Below are positions 1-7,135 of a stretch of 10,857 bases of DNA, piece after piece. Position 1 is the stretch's first letter. The number at the start of each line of letters is the position of its first letter. Position numbers and translations under genes: made by a program. The notes beneath the pieces were generated by a model that made no database searches, had not been told where the DNA came from, and worked only from the letters and a program-made list of their open reading frames with translations. Where the stretch lies: the NCBI RefSeq assembly GCF_020686945.1, contig NZ_JAJEPR010000057.1:1-10857 (forward strand), written 5' to 3'. Source of the DNA: Limivivens faecihominis. Lineage in GTDB: Bacteria > Bacillota > Clostridia > Lachnospirales > Lachnospiraceae.

Positions 1-153
1 ATTTTACTCTGAGGTATTTCTTTTTCTCAACCTTCTTTCTTGGAATTCCCTATATTTGAATTATACAGGAAGCTCCTTTTTGTTTTGTAAAACTATTTTA
101 GCAGGCATCTCAGTATATGTAATTGTTCTGTATTTAGATTTTATTGCACTATT
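1..153. other. AT-rich non-coding edge, no gene seen
   Basis: This stretch lies downstream of the response regulator gene. I see no start codon with a ribosome site and no convincing rho-independent terminator for the regulator. A purine-rich AAGGAG on the minus strand near 72-78 is not followed at usable distance by a start codon. A short inverted repeat at 67-77 (AGGA-agc-TCCT) followed by T's on the plus strand is too weak to call. The regulator transcript may run on into genes beyond the left edge. Confidence 0.5.
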
Positions 154-1743
154 TTACTCTCTAAACTTTTTAGGGGTCACACCAGTGATATTTTTAAACA
201 AACGATTAAAATAATGTTGATCCGGAATTCCAACCTGTTCTGCAATTTCATAAACTTTCATATCCGTTGATTTAAGCAGTTTTGCAGCCTCCTCAATTCG
301 AAATTGTATTAAAAAATCTGTAAAATTCATTCCTGTTTCATTTTTAAACAACTGGCTGAAATATACTTTACTTAAATTTACAGACTTAGCTATTTCTTCT
401 AAAGTAATATTTCTATTATAATTGTGCCGTATATATCTCACTGCATCGTTTATCTCCTGCCGTTCATAACAGTCTTGCGCTTTCCTCTGCATTTCATCAA
501 TAAACGCTGCACAGCTGATTAACTTTCTACAGCATTCTTCATAAGTCAGCGAATTTCCATAAAGGTTGTAGGGCAACTCGATCTCTTTATCAAAACTTGT
601 TTTTAATTGATTGAAAAAAGAAAGTAAATTCGTTGAAATATAATCTTCCAGCTTTCGCATCAGATCAGGCCGTAGTTTTTCTCTTCCCACATATTCCAGA
701 AAATTTTCTAATGGCTCTTTAAGCATATTTTCTTCTCTGGCCAAAGTAAAAGTTTTTTGCAGCTCTCCATACATAAGATTCAGTTCTTCGGAAAAGTTTG
801 TATCTGAATAAAGATAAAGCTTTCCATATCCTCCATAATAAACGCTTTCCAGGGCCTGAGCGCTTTGTGAGAAAGCCTGTTTTACATTTTCTAACGCAGA
901 ATAGGATTTACTTAAGCCGATCGCTGATGAAAGCTTCAAATACTCCTCTATTTTCCCCATTACTGTATACAAAACTTCAGAACATTTCTTTTCCAGAAAC
1001 ATTTCATGACCTTTTCCATCACATGAAAAAAATATCAGGTAGTTTTGATTGTTTTCTGTGCATGCAATTCCATTCCCTTTTTCCTGCAGGATTTCTTCTA
1101 TGATATTACACACGGAAAAACCCAGTATATCGGTATCATACTCTTTGCTTTTTTCATGAAACACCGTATTTTCTGAGTTTTTCAACTGCAACGCTGCTAC
1201 AGCAAATGTCATATCTGTCCCGACAATGCCAAACTGCTCTAAAAAAGAATCTTCTGTTCTTCCTTCCATCATTTTGCGGAAAATCCCACATTTAACTGCA
1301 TTCTGATTCTTTTTCAACTGCCGTTTCATTATGGAATTTTCTTTTTTGACATTGTTCATATTCTCATCTTGCTGTGTTTTCTCAATTCCATCTAATACAG
1401 TCAGGATCGTTTTTTCTGAAAGCTGATGTTTTAATATATAATCCACTGCCCCATCCTTCATCGCATTTCGTACATATTCAAAATCATCATAAAAACTTAA
1501 CACTACAGATTTTGTAGCATAGCCTTCTTCTTTTATTCTGTGAATAAGTTCTGTTCCATTCATTTGCGGCATTTGAATATCGGTAATCATAATGTCCGGT
1601 AGCTTTTCTCTTATTACTTCCAGAGCTTCGACCCCATTATCAGCTTCTCCAATCACGCAATATCCATTTTCTTTCCAGGCGATCGCTTTCTTCAAATATT
1701 CCCGAACCGAATAATCATCCTCTACTAATAATACTGTTTTCAT
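154..1743 (-). CDS. YesN-type response regulator, REC + AraC-family DNA-binding domain
   Basis: A 529-residue cytoplasmic transcription factor that should be phosphorylated by the kinase encoded just upstream and then bind DNA. An N-terminal receiver domain (about residues 1-120) shows the acidic pocket E8-D9-D10, phospho-acceptor D55 in ITDIQMPQMNG, the switch Ser83 and conserved Lys105. A long middle region (about 125-425) has no motif I recognise, as is usual in YesN-type regulators. The C-terminal ~100 residues carry two AraC/XylS helix-turn-helix motifs (ITLEEIAKSVNLSKVYFSQLFK, then VYEIAEQVGIPDQHYFNRLFK) ending in the typical GVTPKKFRE. The ATG overlaps the kinase stop as ATGA and has a strong GGAGG seven bases upstream, so the pair is translationally coupled. 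Known relatives mostly activate ABC sugar-uptake or glycan-use genes. The target here is not in the window and is unknown. Confidence 0.93.
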   Translation of the reverse strand: MKTVLLVEDDYSVREYLKKAIAWKENGYCVIGEADNGVEALEVIREKLPDIMITDIQMPQMNGTELIHRIKEEGYATKSVVLSFYDDFEYVRNAMKDGAVDYILKHQLSEKTILTVLDGIEKTQQDENMNNVKKENSIMKRQLKKNQNAVKCGIFRKMMEGRTEDSFLEQFGIVGTDMTFAVAALQLKNSENTVFHEKSKEYDTDILGFSVCNIIEEILQEKGNGIACTENNQNYLIFFSCDGKGHEMFLEKKCSEVLYTVMGKIEEYLKLSSAIGLSKSYSALENVKQAFSQSAQALESVYYGGYGKLYLYSDTNFSEELNLMYGELQKTFTLAREENMLKEPLENFLEYVGREKLRPDLMRKLEDYISTNLLSFFNQLKTSFDKEIELPYNLYGNSLTYEECCRKLISCAAFIDEMQRKAQDCYERQEINDAVRYIRHNYNRNITLEEIAKSVNLSKVYFSQLFKNETGMNFTDFLIQFRIEEAAKLLKSTDMKVYEIAEQVGIPDQHYFNRLFKNITGVTPKKFRE

Positions 1744-3548
1744 TTGCGATCCTCCAATACTGCCGGAAAGTGAACATCCACTTTGGTAAAATGATTTCCA
1801 CTGGTAACTATTACTCCATATGCTTCTCCAAAATACAGGCGGATTCTTTTATTGACATTGCCTAAACCTATATGCTTTTCTGTGTTTTCAAAGCCTGCTT
1901 CCAGTTCCTTCTGTATCTGTAAAAGGCGTTCCTTCTCCATTCCTTCTCCATCATCCTGAATGCTGATCCAGATTTCAGAATTTCTTTTTTCGGCTGTAAC
2001 TCGTATTCTCATAAAATTCTTTCCCATTCCATGCAAAATACAATTTTCAGCAATCGGCTGTAAAATCAGTTTTAAAGAGCAGCACTTTTTGGCTTCTTCA
2101 TCAATCATTACCGAATAATCAAATTTATTTCTATACCGGAACTGCTGTAAATGGAGATAGTTTTCCAGCAGAGAAATCTCTTCCTCTACCGTAATGTAAT
2201 CGCACTTATAATTTAAACTTTTTCTCAATAACTGAATCAGATCATTCAGGATAAGTGCATAATCTTCATTTCCTCTAAGTCTGGCATCACAGGCTAAAGA
2301 ATTTAAAATATTATACAGAAAATGCGGTGATATCTGGTTTTGAAGACTCCGCAGTTCTGCTTCTTTCTTTTCCCGCTGTTTAATCTCAAATTCATGAAAA
2401 AGAGAATTAATTTTTTGAATCATGATATTAAAACCATTACATAGTCTTCCAATTTCTCCACCGGAAATAACCGGAACTGATTTTGAAAAATCTCCTCTTT
2501 TTACTTCCTCCATAGTTTTCTCCAGCAATTCGATTGGCCGTGTTATACTCCTTGCAATCGTAAAGGTAGAAAAAACAATGCCAGCTGTTACCAGGCCCCA
2601 GATCCCCATAACAATCACAAGCATTTTGTCAATTGCAGAAAAAATCTCTATACATGGAATAATATGTACAACCATCCAATCATTACTTAACTTTGAATAA
2701 TCAAGAATATATTTTTCCTTTCCGATCTTTCTCGTAACAGCCTTTTCTTTTTCCTCGCTGACTATCGTATTCTTATACACATCGGCCATTGTTGCATTAT
2801 CAAAAAATTTTCCATCACCCACTATTACGTTTCCATAATTATCCACCAACTGAATTTCTGAATTTTCAATATAGTTAAATTCATATAATAATCTGTCTGA
2901 AATATCTTTGTCTGAAACTTCAACATAAATAGTTCCCAATTTTTGTTTCGTAGAAAATTCATAAATATCTCTACGATATACGATTGAGATTTCATCCTTG
3001 TTATGATAGTTATCTTCAAACCAAAACCATTTTTGCTTTTTATTATAAGAATCTCCGTAATTCTGCTTATACAGCGCCCGGTCACCTGAGCGGTTGTTTC
3101 CAAAGGAATACGTTTCTCCCCTTTTTTCCGATTGAATTTCTATTGATTGAACAAATCTCATTGCCCCCAGAATTGGATTCATATAATTTTCTTCCAGATT
3201 TTTTTTAGAATGGTACAAGGTTACTTCATCCATATCTTCCTGCTGCAAAAATTCTATAATTGCAGGCATAGAGATTATCTGAATCGTACTTTCCTCAATA
3301 TTTTTCATTAACTGATCCGTACTTACTGACATTAAATATACGGTATTGTCCGAATAATCCAATACCTGTGCTTTCATCCGATGTCTGAAAAATACCAGAA
3401 GCGCAATCATCGTAATACAAAACACCGTAACAGCCAGTCCCAAAACAGAAAGCATTCTTTTACTCAGCTTCCAGTTATTAACAGCTTCTTTTATAGCTTG
3501 CTGCTTATTAATCAAATCATATTCTATTTTTCTCCATCGTTTTTTCAT
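1740..3548 (-). CDS. YesM-type membrane sensor histidine kinase
   Basis: A 602-residue sensor kinase, partner of the response regulator it overlaps by four bases. I place the start at the ATG at 3548 (MKKRWRKIEY), which has GGGAG eight bases upstream. The frame stays open to a GTG at 3578, but that gives no better ribosome site. Visible parts: TM1 about 32-54; an extracellular sensing region about 55-300 of the kind that forms dCache-like domains; TM2 about 309-333; a HAMP linker about 335-385; the His_kinase (PF06580) motif QNQISPHFLYNILNSLA with phospho-acceptor His409; and a HATPase domain with N-box ENCILHG (about 501), DDGEGM (about 532) and GLGN (about 561). This is the LytS/YesM histidine-kinase class. 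The ligand cannot be read from the sequence; oligosaccharides are the commonest for the family. I found no convincing promoter in the gap upstream. Confidence 0.93.
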   Translation of the reverse strand: MKKRWRKIEYDLINKQQAIKEAVNNWKLSKRMLSVLGLAVTVFCITMIALLVFFRHRMKAQVLDYSDNTVYLMSVSTDQLMKNIEESTIQIISMPAIIEFLQQEDMDEVTLYHSKKNLEENYMNPILGAMRFVQSIEIQSEKRGETYSFGNNRSGDRALYKQNYGDSYNKKQKWFWFEDNYHNKDEISIVYRRDIYEFSTKQKLGTIYVEVSDKDISDRLLYEFNYIENSEIQLVDNYGNVIVGDGKFFDNATMADVYKNTIVSEEKEKAVTRKIGKEKYILDYSKLSNDWMVVHIIPCIEIFSAIDKMLVIVMGIWGLVTAGIVFSTFTIARSITRPIELLEKTMEEVKRGDFSKSVPVISGGEIGRLCNGFNIMIQKINSLFHEFEIKQREKKEAELRSLQNQISPHFLYNILNSLACDARLRGNEDYALILNDLIQLLRKSLNYKCDYITVEEEISLLENYLHLQQFRYRNKFDYSVMIDEEAKKCCSLKLILQPIAENCILHGMGKNFMRIRVTAEKRNSEIWISIQDDGEGMEKERLLQIQKELEAGFENTEKHIGLGNVNKRIRLYFGEAYGVIVTSGNHFTKVDVHFPAVLEDRK

Positions 3549-3594
3549 AATCATTTCTCCCTCATTAAAACAGAACACTATTTTTAATAGAACA

Positions 3595-3644
3595 ACTGCC
3601 TCTGAATCTTACTATAAAAACTTATAGCCAGACACAGAGGCAGT
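3595..3644 (-). terminator. Two-tier hairpin, probable terminator after ptuB
   Basis: The arms 3595-3604 (ACTGCCTCTG) and 3635-3644 (CAGAGGCAGT) pair perfectly over 10 bp. Inside them 3612-3617 (CTATAA) pairs with 3622-3627 (TTATAG). On the minus strand the outer stem is followed by TGTTCTATT, which is U-rich but not a pure U tract, so termination may be partial and may allow read-through to the kinase gene. It lies 30 bases beyond the ptuB stop. The outer stem resembles the terminator at 5656-5698. Confidence 0.65.
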
Positions 3645-3673
3645 ACCTATCTGCAGACTCCCTAAAAATCACT

Positions 3674-4354
3674 TCAGCTTTCCGGAATATATTTTTTCAA
3701 CTCTGAATACCTTTCATTATCCCAGATCAGCCACCTTTTGAAAGCAGTGAATGCAGAGCTGTCTTTCAGCTCTTTCTCTAAAAGATATCCAATATCTTCT
3801 TTTTCGTCTTCATCTTCTGCTTCCTGGTATTCTCTTACATATTCTTTAAACTGCGAGAGATCTTTTCGCAAAGTTTTTCGTATGATCCGCGCTTCTATCT
3901 GTTTCTGGGGCGTCGTTCCATAGTACACAGCTTCAAGCAAGGAAATCGTATTCTTTACAGCTTCGTTTTCCTGCAGGGCTGTAAATTCCAGCTTCTCATC
4001 TTCCCCAAAATAACCTTTTTTACGGAAAGCGATTACTTTTTCCACAGGTTCTTTTGTACAATCCAGAATCGGTTCATACCGGTCAGATTTCGTATTATTA
4101 CAATGTGCGCAGGCCCAGAATAGATTTTCCCAATCATATTTCAATTCTTTATTTTCACGATGCGGAACCAAATGTTCAATCTGACATGAGGTAGCCTCTT
4201 TATTCTCACAAATATAGCATTTCCCATGAAATACTTCTCTCAGTGCATGATTAACGCTTTCCGTATTATAAGAGCTTCCTGACTGCTTCGCCTTTTTCAG
4301 ATCTTCAACAGCCTGCCTTGTCTTCTCCGTATCCTTTCTTTCAATCTTAATCAT
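3674..4354 (-). CDS. ptuB: Septu-type HNH endonuclease PtuB
   Basis: A 226-residue HNH nuclease of the Septu/retron-associated type (TIGR02646-like), expected to be the DNA-cutting effector that works with the ATPase upstream. The HNH fold is visible. There is a zinc knuckle CYIC (Cys46, Cys49), then EHLVPHRE with His61, then WENLFWACAHCNNTKSD holding Asn77, the second pair Cys82/Cys85 and Asn86-Asn87. The catalytic first His follows Glu rather than Asp. The C-terminal part (about 110-226) is charged and helical with no motif I know. I choose the ATG at 4354, which overlaps the ptuA stop by 8 bases and has GGAG/GGAAAG upstream. A TTG at 4384 would add 10 residues but has no better ribosome site. 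The coupling fits a fixed-ratio complex. Defence function is known for the family and inferred here. Confidence 0.85.
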   Translation of the reverse strand: MIKIERKDTEKTRQAVEDLKKAKQSGSSYNTESVNHALREVFHGKCYICENKEATSCQIEHLVPHRENKELKYDWENLFWACAHCNNTKSDRYEPILDCTKEPVEKVIAFRKKGYFGEDEKLEFTALQENEAVKNTISLLEAVYYGTTPQKQIEARIIRKTLRKDLSQFKEYVREYQEAEDEDEKEDIGYLLEKELKDSSAFTAFKRWLIWDNERYSELKKYIPES

Positions 4355-5564
4355 TCGCTTTCCGTCTCCGCTCGATATCTTCAAACCGTTCCCTTGCTGC
4401 TCCTGAAAGTTCTGCCGACAGATTTTTAAACTTTATTCTAAGTTCCGCCCGCTTTGCATGCTCTTCTTCTGTCAGTTCCTTTTTAAAGCAAAGCTCCTCA
4501 TATTGCTCAAGCTCCTTTTTCAACTCCTCGGAATATGCATCTGCCTCAAAATATCCTTCTGCGAGATCATCCGAAGAAAATGCAGATAAATGATCCATTT
4601 CTACTCTTCTTTCCAGATCATACGCTTTCGCATTGGAAACGGAGTTTAAAATATAAGGCGAGTGTGTCGTCACGATAAATTGGATTCCAGGGAAAAACTC
4701 TGTCAAAAACGGGAAGATTTTTTTCTGTAATTCGATATGCAGATGCGTTTCCAGTTCGTCAATCAGCACAATTCCCTGATAATCGTAATGGCTGATTTCT
4801 TCTCCCAGCAGCCAGTTCTTATCCATTCTGAGAATCAGATCGGAAACCATATAGATCACGGATGAATAACCATCCGACAGCTCATTAAAACCAAATGATT
4901 CTCTTCCTTCCTGCTGGATTTTAAAATTATATTTCTTATAATCATAGATCAGATGAATGGACTCCTCATCCAGCAAAATACGCAGCGCTGATTCAAAACG
5001 ATCAAACCACTGCTGAATTTTCTCCGCTACTGCTTCCGCCCCCTCATTTCGCGCATAAGCCTGCTGAGTCTTCAGATGAACCATATATTTGAGGAGTATG
5101 TTTCCGGCGTTATGATCAATTTCGTAAGCCTCTGGCAAGATCACATTTTCCACGCCATCCGGCTGAAGGAACTGAGCTTTGCGTTCTGCTGGGAAATATG
5201 CCATAATAAATGTTCCATCCTTGCAGGCTTTTTTCAGTCCATCATAATCATTTAAAACAACCCAGATACCATTACTTTCTTCAAACCATTGCCGATACGT
5301 TTGAATCCTTTTTGCCCGCTCCAGGTCTTCATATCCTATAGAAAGATCGCTGTAAGCCGAATGAATTTCAAGAGTTTTAAAATCTAATTCAGCATTAACC
5401 ATCTGCAAGTATTTTACTATTTCCAGCAGCAGTGATGTTTTTCCCGATCCATTCTTGCCTGTCAGCAGAAGATGCTGGCGTTTCGTTGAATCTAATTTTA
5501 TTGTTATATCTGACAAATGATATAATTTTTTTATGTCGATCTCACTGATAAAATATTCCTTCAC
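4347..5564 (-). CDS. ptuA: Septu-type AAA/ABC-like ATPase PtuA
   Basis: A 405-residue soluble ATPase of the SMC/ABC-like class found in Septu anti-phage systems, where it forms a complex with the HNH nuclease and is thought to control it by nucleotide binding. Motifs in order: Walker A GKNGSGKT (36-43); a probable Q-loop region near MAYFPAERK (121-129); the ABC signature as LSDGY (229-233) in place of LSGGQ; Walker B IVLIDE (265-270) with the catalytic Glu; and the switch His301 in TTHSPYIL. A charged helical tail (about 343-405) may be the nuclease-contact region, which is inference. There is no TOPRIM domain, which argues against an OLD/Gabija-type protein. Translation starts at GTG with GGAGG seven bases upstream. 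The 3' end overlaps ptuB by 8 bases. It is somewhat shorter than PtuA proteins I know of, but all ATPase motifs are intact. Confidence 0.87.
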   Translation of the reverse strand: MKEYFISEIDIKKLYHLSDITIKLDSTKRQHLLLTGKNGSGKTSLLLEIVKYLQMVNAELDFKTLEIHSAYSDLSIGYEDLERAKRIQTYRQWFEESNGIWVVLNDYDGLKKACKDGTFIMAYFPAERKAQFLQPDGVENVILPEAYEIDHNAGNILLKYMVHLKTQQAYARNEGAEAVAEKIQQWFDRFESALRILLDEESIHLIYDYKKYNFKIQQEGRESFGFNELSDGYSSVIYMVSDLILRMDKNWLLGEEISHYDYQGIVLIDELETHLHIELQKKIFPFLTEFFPGIQFIVTTHSPYILNSVSNAKAYDLERRVEMDHLSAFSSDDLAEGYFEADAYSEELKKELEQYEELCFKKELTEEEHAKRAELRIKFKNLSAELSGAARERFEDIERRRKAND

Positions 5565-5612
5565 TTAAAATCCTCCGATTTTCCAGTCTCTCCAAAAAAC
5601 ATTTCTGCTAAA

Positions 5613-5640
5613 ATCATACCATAAACATTGAAAAAAACAA
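5613..5640 (-). promoter_or_regulatory. Extended -10 promoter for ptuAB
   Basis: On the minus strand, TTGTTT (5640-5635), a 16-base spacer and TATGAT (5618-5613) are preceded by TG at the extended -10 position (TGGTATGAT). The start of transcription would be near 5606, giving a leader of about 40 bases with GGAGG before the GTG start. It sits directly after the terminator of the upstream gene, so ptuAB looks like an independent transcription unit. Confidence 0.6.
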
Positions 5641-5645
5641 GCCAA

Positions 5646-5698
5646 TAAAAAAGAACTGCCGCTGTATCCAGCTCGTTGAAAGTCAGATACAGCGGCAG
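5646..5698 (-). terminator. Strong intrinsic terminator of the NUP-family gene
   Basis: A perfect 13-bp stem, CTGCCGCTGTATC (5656-5668) with GATACAGCGGCAG (5686-5698), has a 17-base loop. On the minus strand it is followed by TTCTTTTTTATT (5655 down to 5644). It lies 25 bases after the stop of the gene ending at 5724 and just ahead of the ptuA promoter. Confidence 0.85.
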
Positions 5699-5723
5699 CG
5701 CCTATTTTCAATCTTTTTATTTT

Positions 5724-6941
5724 TTAGAAGGTTCCGTCCAGAATTGCATCAACCACAACGCTTCCAACTTTATAGTTGTTCTCCATAGCGGTTGCAAAGA
5801 TATCTGCGGATTCTACGCTGGACTCGGAATCAAGGGAGTCCTCGAAGTTCGGGTCCCATAAGCTCTCCGGAGTTGCACCGTTCATAAATACATCGGTATT
5901 TACAGAATCACGGATAATGATATAACGGTCAAGCATGCCAAAACGATCCAGAACAACGGCCAGTGCATTGTCCTCCATCTCAGTCAGCGCATAGGGATCC
6001 GGGCAGCTGTAGGTCTCTGTCATAAGCAGGGCAGTTTCATGACCATGCTCTCCTTTCCAGTAGTTGTCGCTGGTCACGGTTGTTCCCTTTAACACTTCCG
6101 GATCTCTGGTTGCCCACTCTGCATTATCGAAGGCTGCTGCCATATAAGCTCTGGTGTTATCGGTTGTCTCGATTTTCACATCTTTTACAAGATCATATAC
6201 TTTGTTGCAGAGATCCTGATTCAGAATCTTATAGGAAGCGCTGTCATAGGAATCATCATGATACCAGGTGGCATCGGACTCGTCGGTAAGTTCACGGGGA
6301 TCTGCATGATGACCAAGATCATAGTCAACGGTAGCAGTGATGACATACACATCACCCATAACGCCGTATTCAATTGCAGATCCGGCACAGCCTGTGCTGA
6401 ACACATAGGCGTCGCTGAAATCAAAACGGCTGTCGGAAAGAATAGCCTGGAGACTCATTGCGGAATTAACCTTGCCCATTCCGGTAACATATAAAGCAAC
6501 TCCATCTTTTACATACAACTTATTACCTTCAAAACCACCGGTGATATCATATTCATCACCATCTTTTACATAAGCATCGTAATAATACTGAGCCTCGCCC
6601 GGGAAATCACCGGTCATTTCACCATTTTCAAATTTGGGAAGAATCAGTACTTTGATGCTGATCGGATCAGCAGCGTCTGCCTCTTCTGCAGCTACCTCTG
6701 TCGTAGCTTCCTCCGTTGCAGCCTCTTCGGATTCTGCTTCTGCTGCTTCTGTTGTAGTTTCCTCAGTTACAGCTTCTGTTGTAGTTTCCTCAGTTACAGC
6801 TTCTGTTGCTTCCGTTGTAGCTTCTTCGGTTTCTGCCACAGTTTCTGTCGCTTCCGTCTCCTCCTCAGCAAAAACCGGAACTGCTGCAGTTGCCACTACT
6901 GCTGTTAAAAGAGACATTGCAAGTAAATTTCGCATTTTCAT
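5724..6941 (-). CDS. Secreted NUP-family protein (purine nucleoside permease/phosphorylase-like)
   Basis: A 405-residue exported protein. I start it at the ATG at 6941 (MKMRNLLAMS), after AGGAG. The frame is open to 7004, but that lies upstream of the predicted transcription start. Residues 1-25 form a signal peptide ending PVFA before EEE; there is no lipobox Cys. Residues 26-92 are a low-complexity Glu/Thr/Ala linker with the nine-residue repeat VTEETTTEA. From about 94 to the end is a NUP domain (PF06516-like): IKVLILPKFENGEMTGDFPGE, the glycine-rich VTGMGKVNSA, STGCAGSAIEYGVMGDVYVI and the marker MTETYS...TEMED (307-324). The family is related to the nucleoside phosphorylase fold, and some fungal members support nucleoside uptake. 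Here export to the surface or medium and nucleoside binding or cleavage are inferred. No LPXTG anchor or membrane helix is seen at the C-terminus. Confidence 0.8.
   Translation of the reverse strand: MKMRNLLAMSLLTAVVATAAVPVFAEEETEATETVAETEEATTEATEAVTEETTTEAVTEETTTEAAEAESEEAATEEATTEVAAEEADAADPISIKVLILPKFENGEMTGDFPGEAQYYYDAYVKDGDEYDITGGFEGNKLYVKDGVALYVTGMGKVNSAMSLQAILSDSRFDFSDAYVFSTGCAGSAIEYGVMGDVYVITATVDYDLGHHADPRELTDESDATWYHDDSYDSASYKILNQDLCNKVYDLVKDVKIETTDNTRAYMAAAFDNAEWATRDPEVLKGTTVTSDNYWKGEHGHETALLMTETYSCPDPYALTEMEDNALAVVLDRFGMLDRYIIIRDSVNTDVFMNGATPESLWDPNFEDSLDSESSVESADIFATAMENNYKVGSVVVDAILDGTF
6745..6808. repeat. 27-bp exact tandem repeat in the NUP linker
   Basis: The unit at 6745-6771 is repeated exactly at 6772-6798, followed by a 10-base partial copy to 6808. 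It encodes the nine-residue period VTEETTTEA on the minus strand. The identical bases, including silent positions, point to recent duplication or slippage. Length variation between strains would keep the reading frame. Confidence 0.9.
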
Positions 6942-6986
6942 TGATATTGTTCTCCTTTTCTTTGGTTTTGAAGTGTTGACAGAAAA

Positions 6987-7015
6987 ATTATATTCCCTGT
7001 ACAAAATTTATGCAA
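6987..7015 (-). promoter_or_regulatory. Sigma-A-type promoter of the NUP-family gene
   Basis: On the minus strand a perfect -10 TATAAT (6992-6987) lies 17 bases from a weak -35 TTGCAT (7015-7010). Transcription would start near 6980, about 40 bases before the ATG at 6941 and after the longer open frame's start at 7004. This supports the shorter protein. Confidence 0.65.
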
Positions 7016-7135
7016 TTATCAATTTTTCCTAATTTTCACATTCTTTTCCCAATTTTTTCCATATTTCCCACATACAGGAAGTCATATTTGTGAATTTACA
7101 AAAAAAGAAGCAATAAATGAAAAAGCCATGAAAAT

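Noticed and set aside
67..90. Plus-strand terminator-like AGGA-agc-TCCT followed by T's
   Set aside because: A four-base stem is too weak, and no plus-strand gene precedes it in the window.
4352..4384. Upstream TTG start for ptuB
   Set aside because: It would lengthen the overlap with ptuA, and the ATG at 4354 has its own ribosome site and typical 8-base coupling.
5565..5723. Retron non-coding RNA next to the Septu genes
   Set aside because: The only strong structure is a simple terminator hairpin with a U tract, and no reverse transcriptase gene is present.
6745..6808. CRISPR-like direct repeats
   Set aside because: The repeats are head-to-tail without spacers and encode an in-frame nine-residue period.
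6634..7032. Plus-strand frame encoding a Ser/Val/Ala-rich repeat protein
   Set aside because: It is the reverse complement of the acidic linker of the NUP-family gene, and the low-complexity pattern is explained by that repeat.
7076..7135. Terminator after the GH3 gene
   Set aside because: A short repeat (TTTGT/ACAAA) exists near 7087-7102, but on the minus strand the T run comes before it, not after, and no GC-rich stem is seen.
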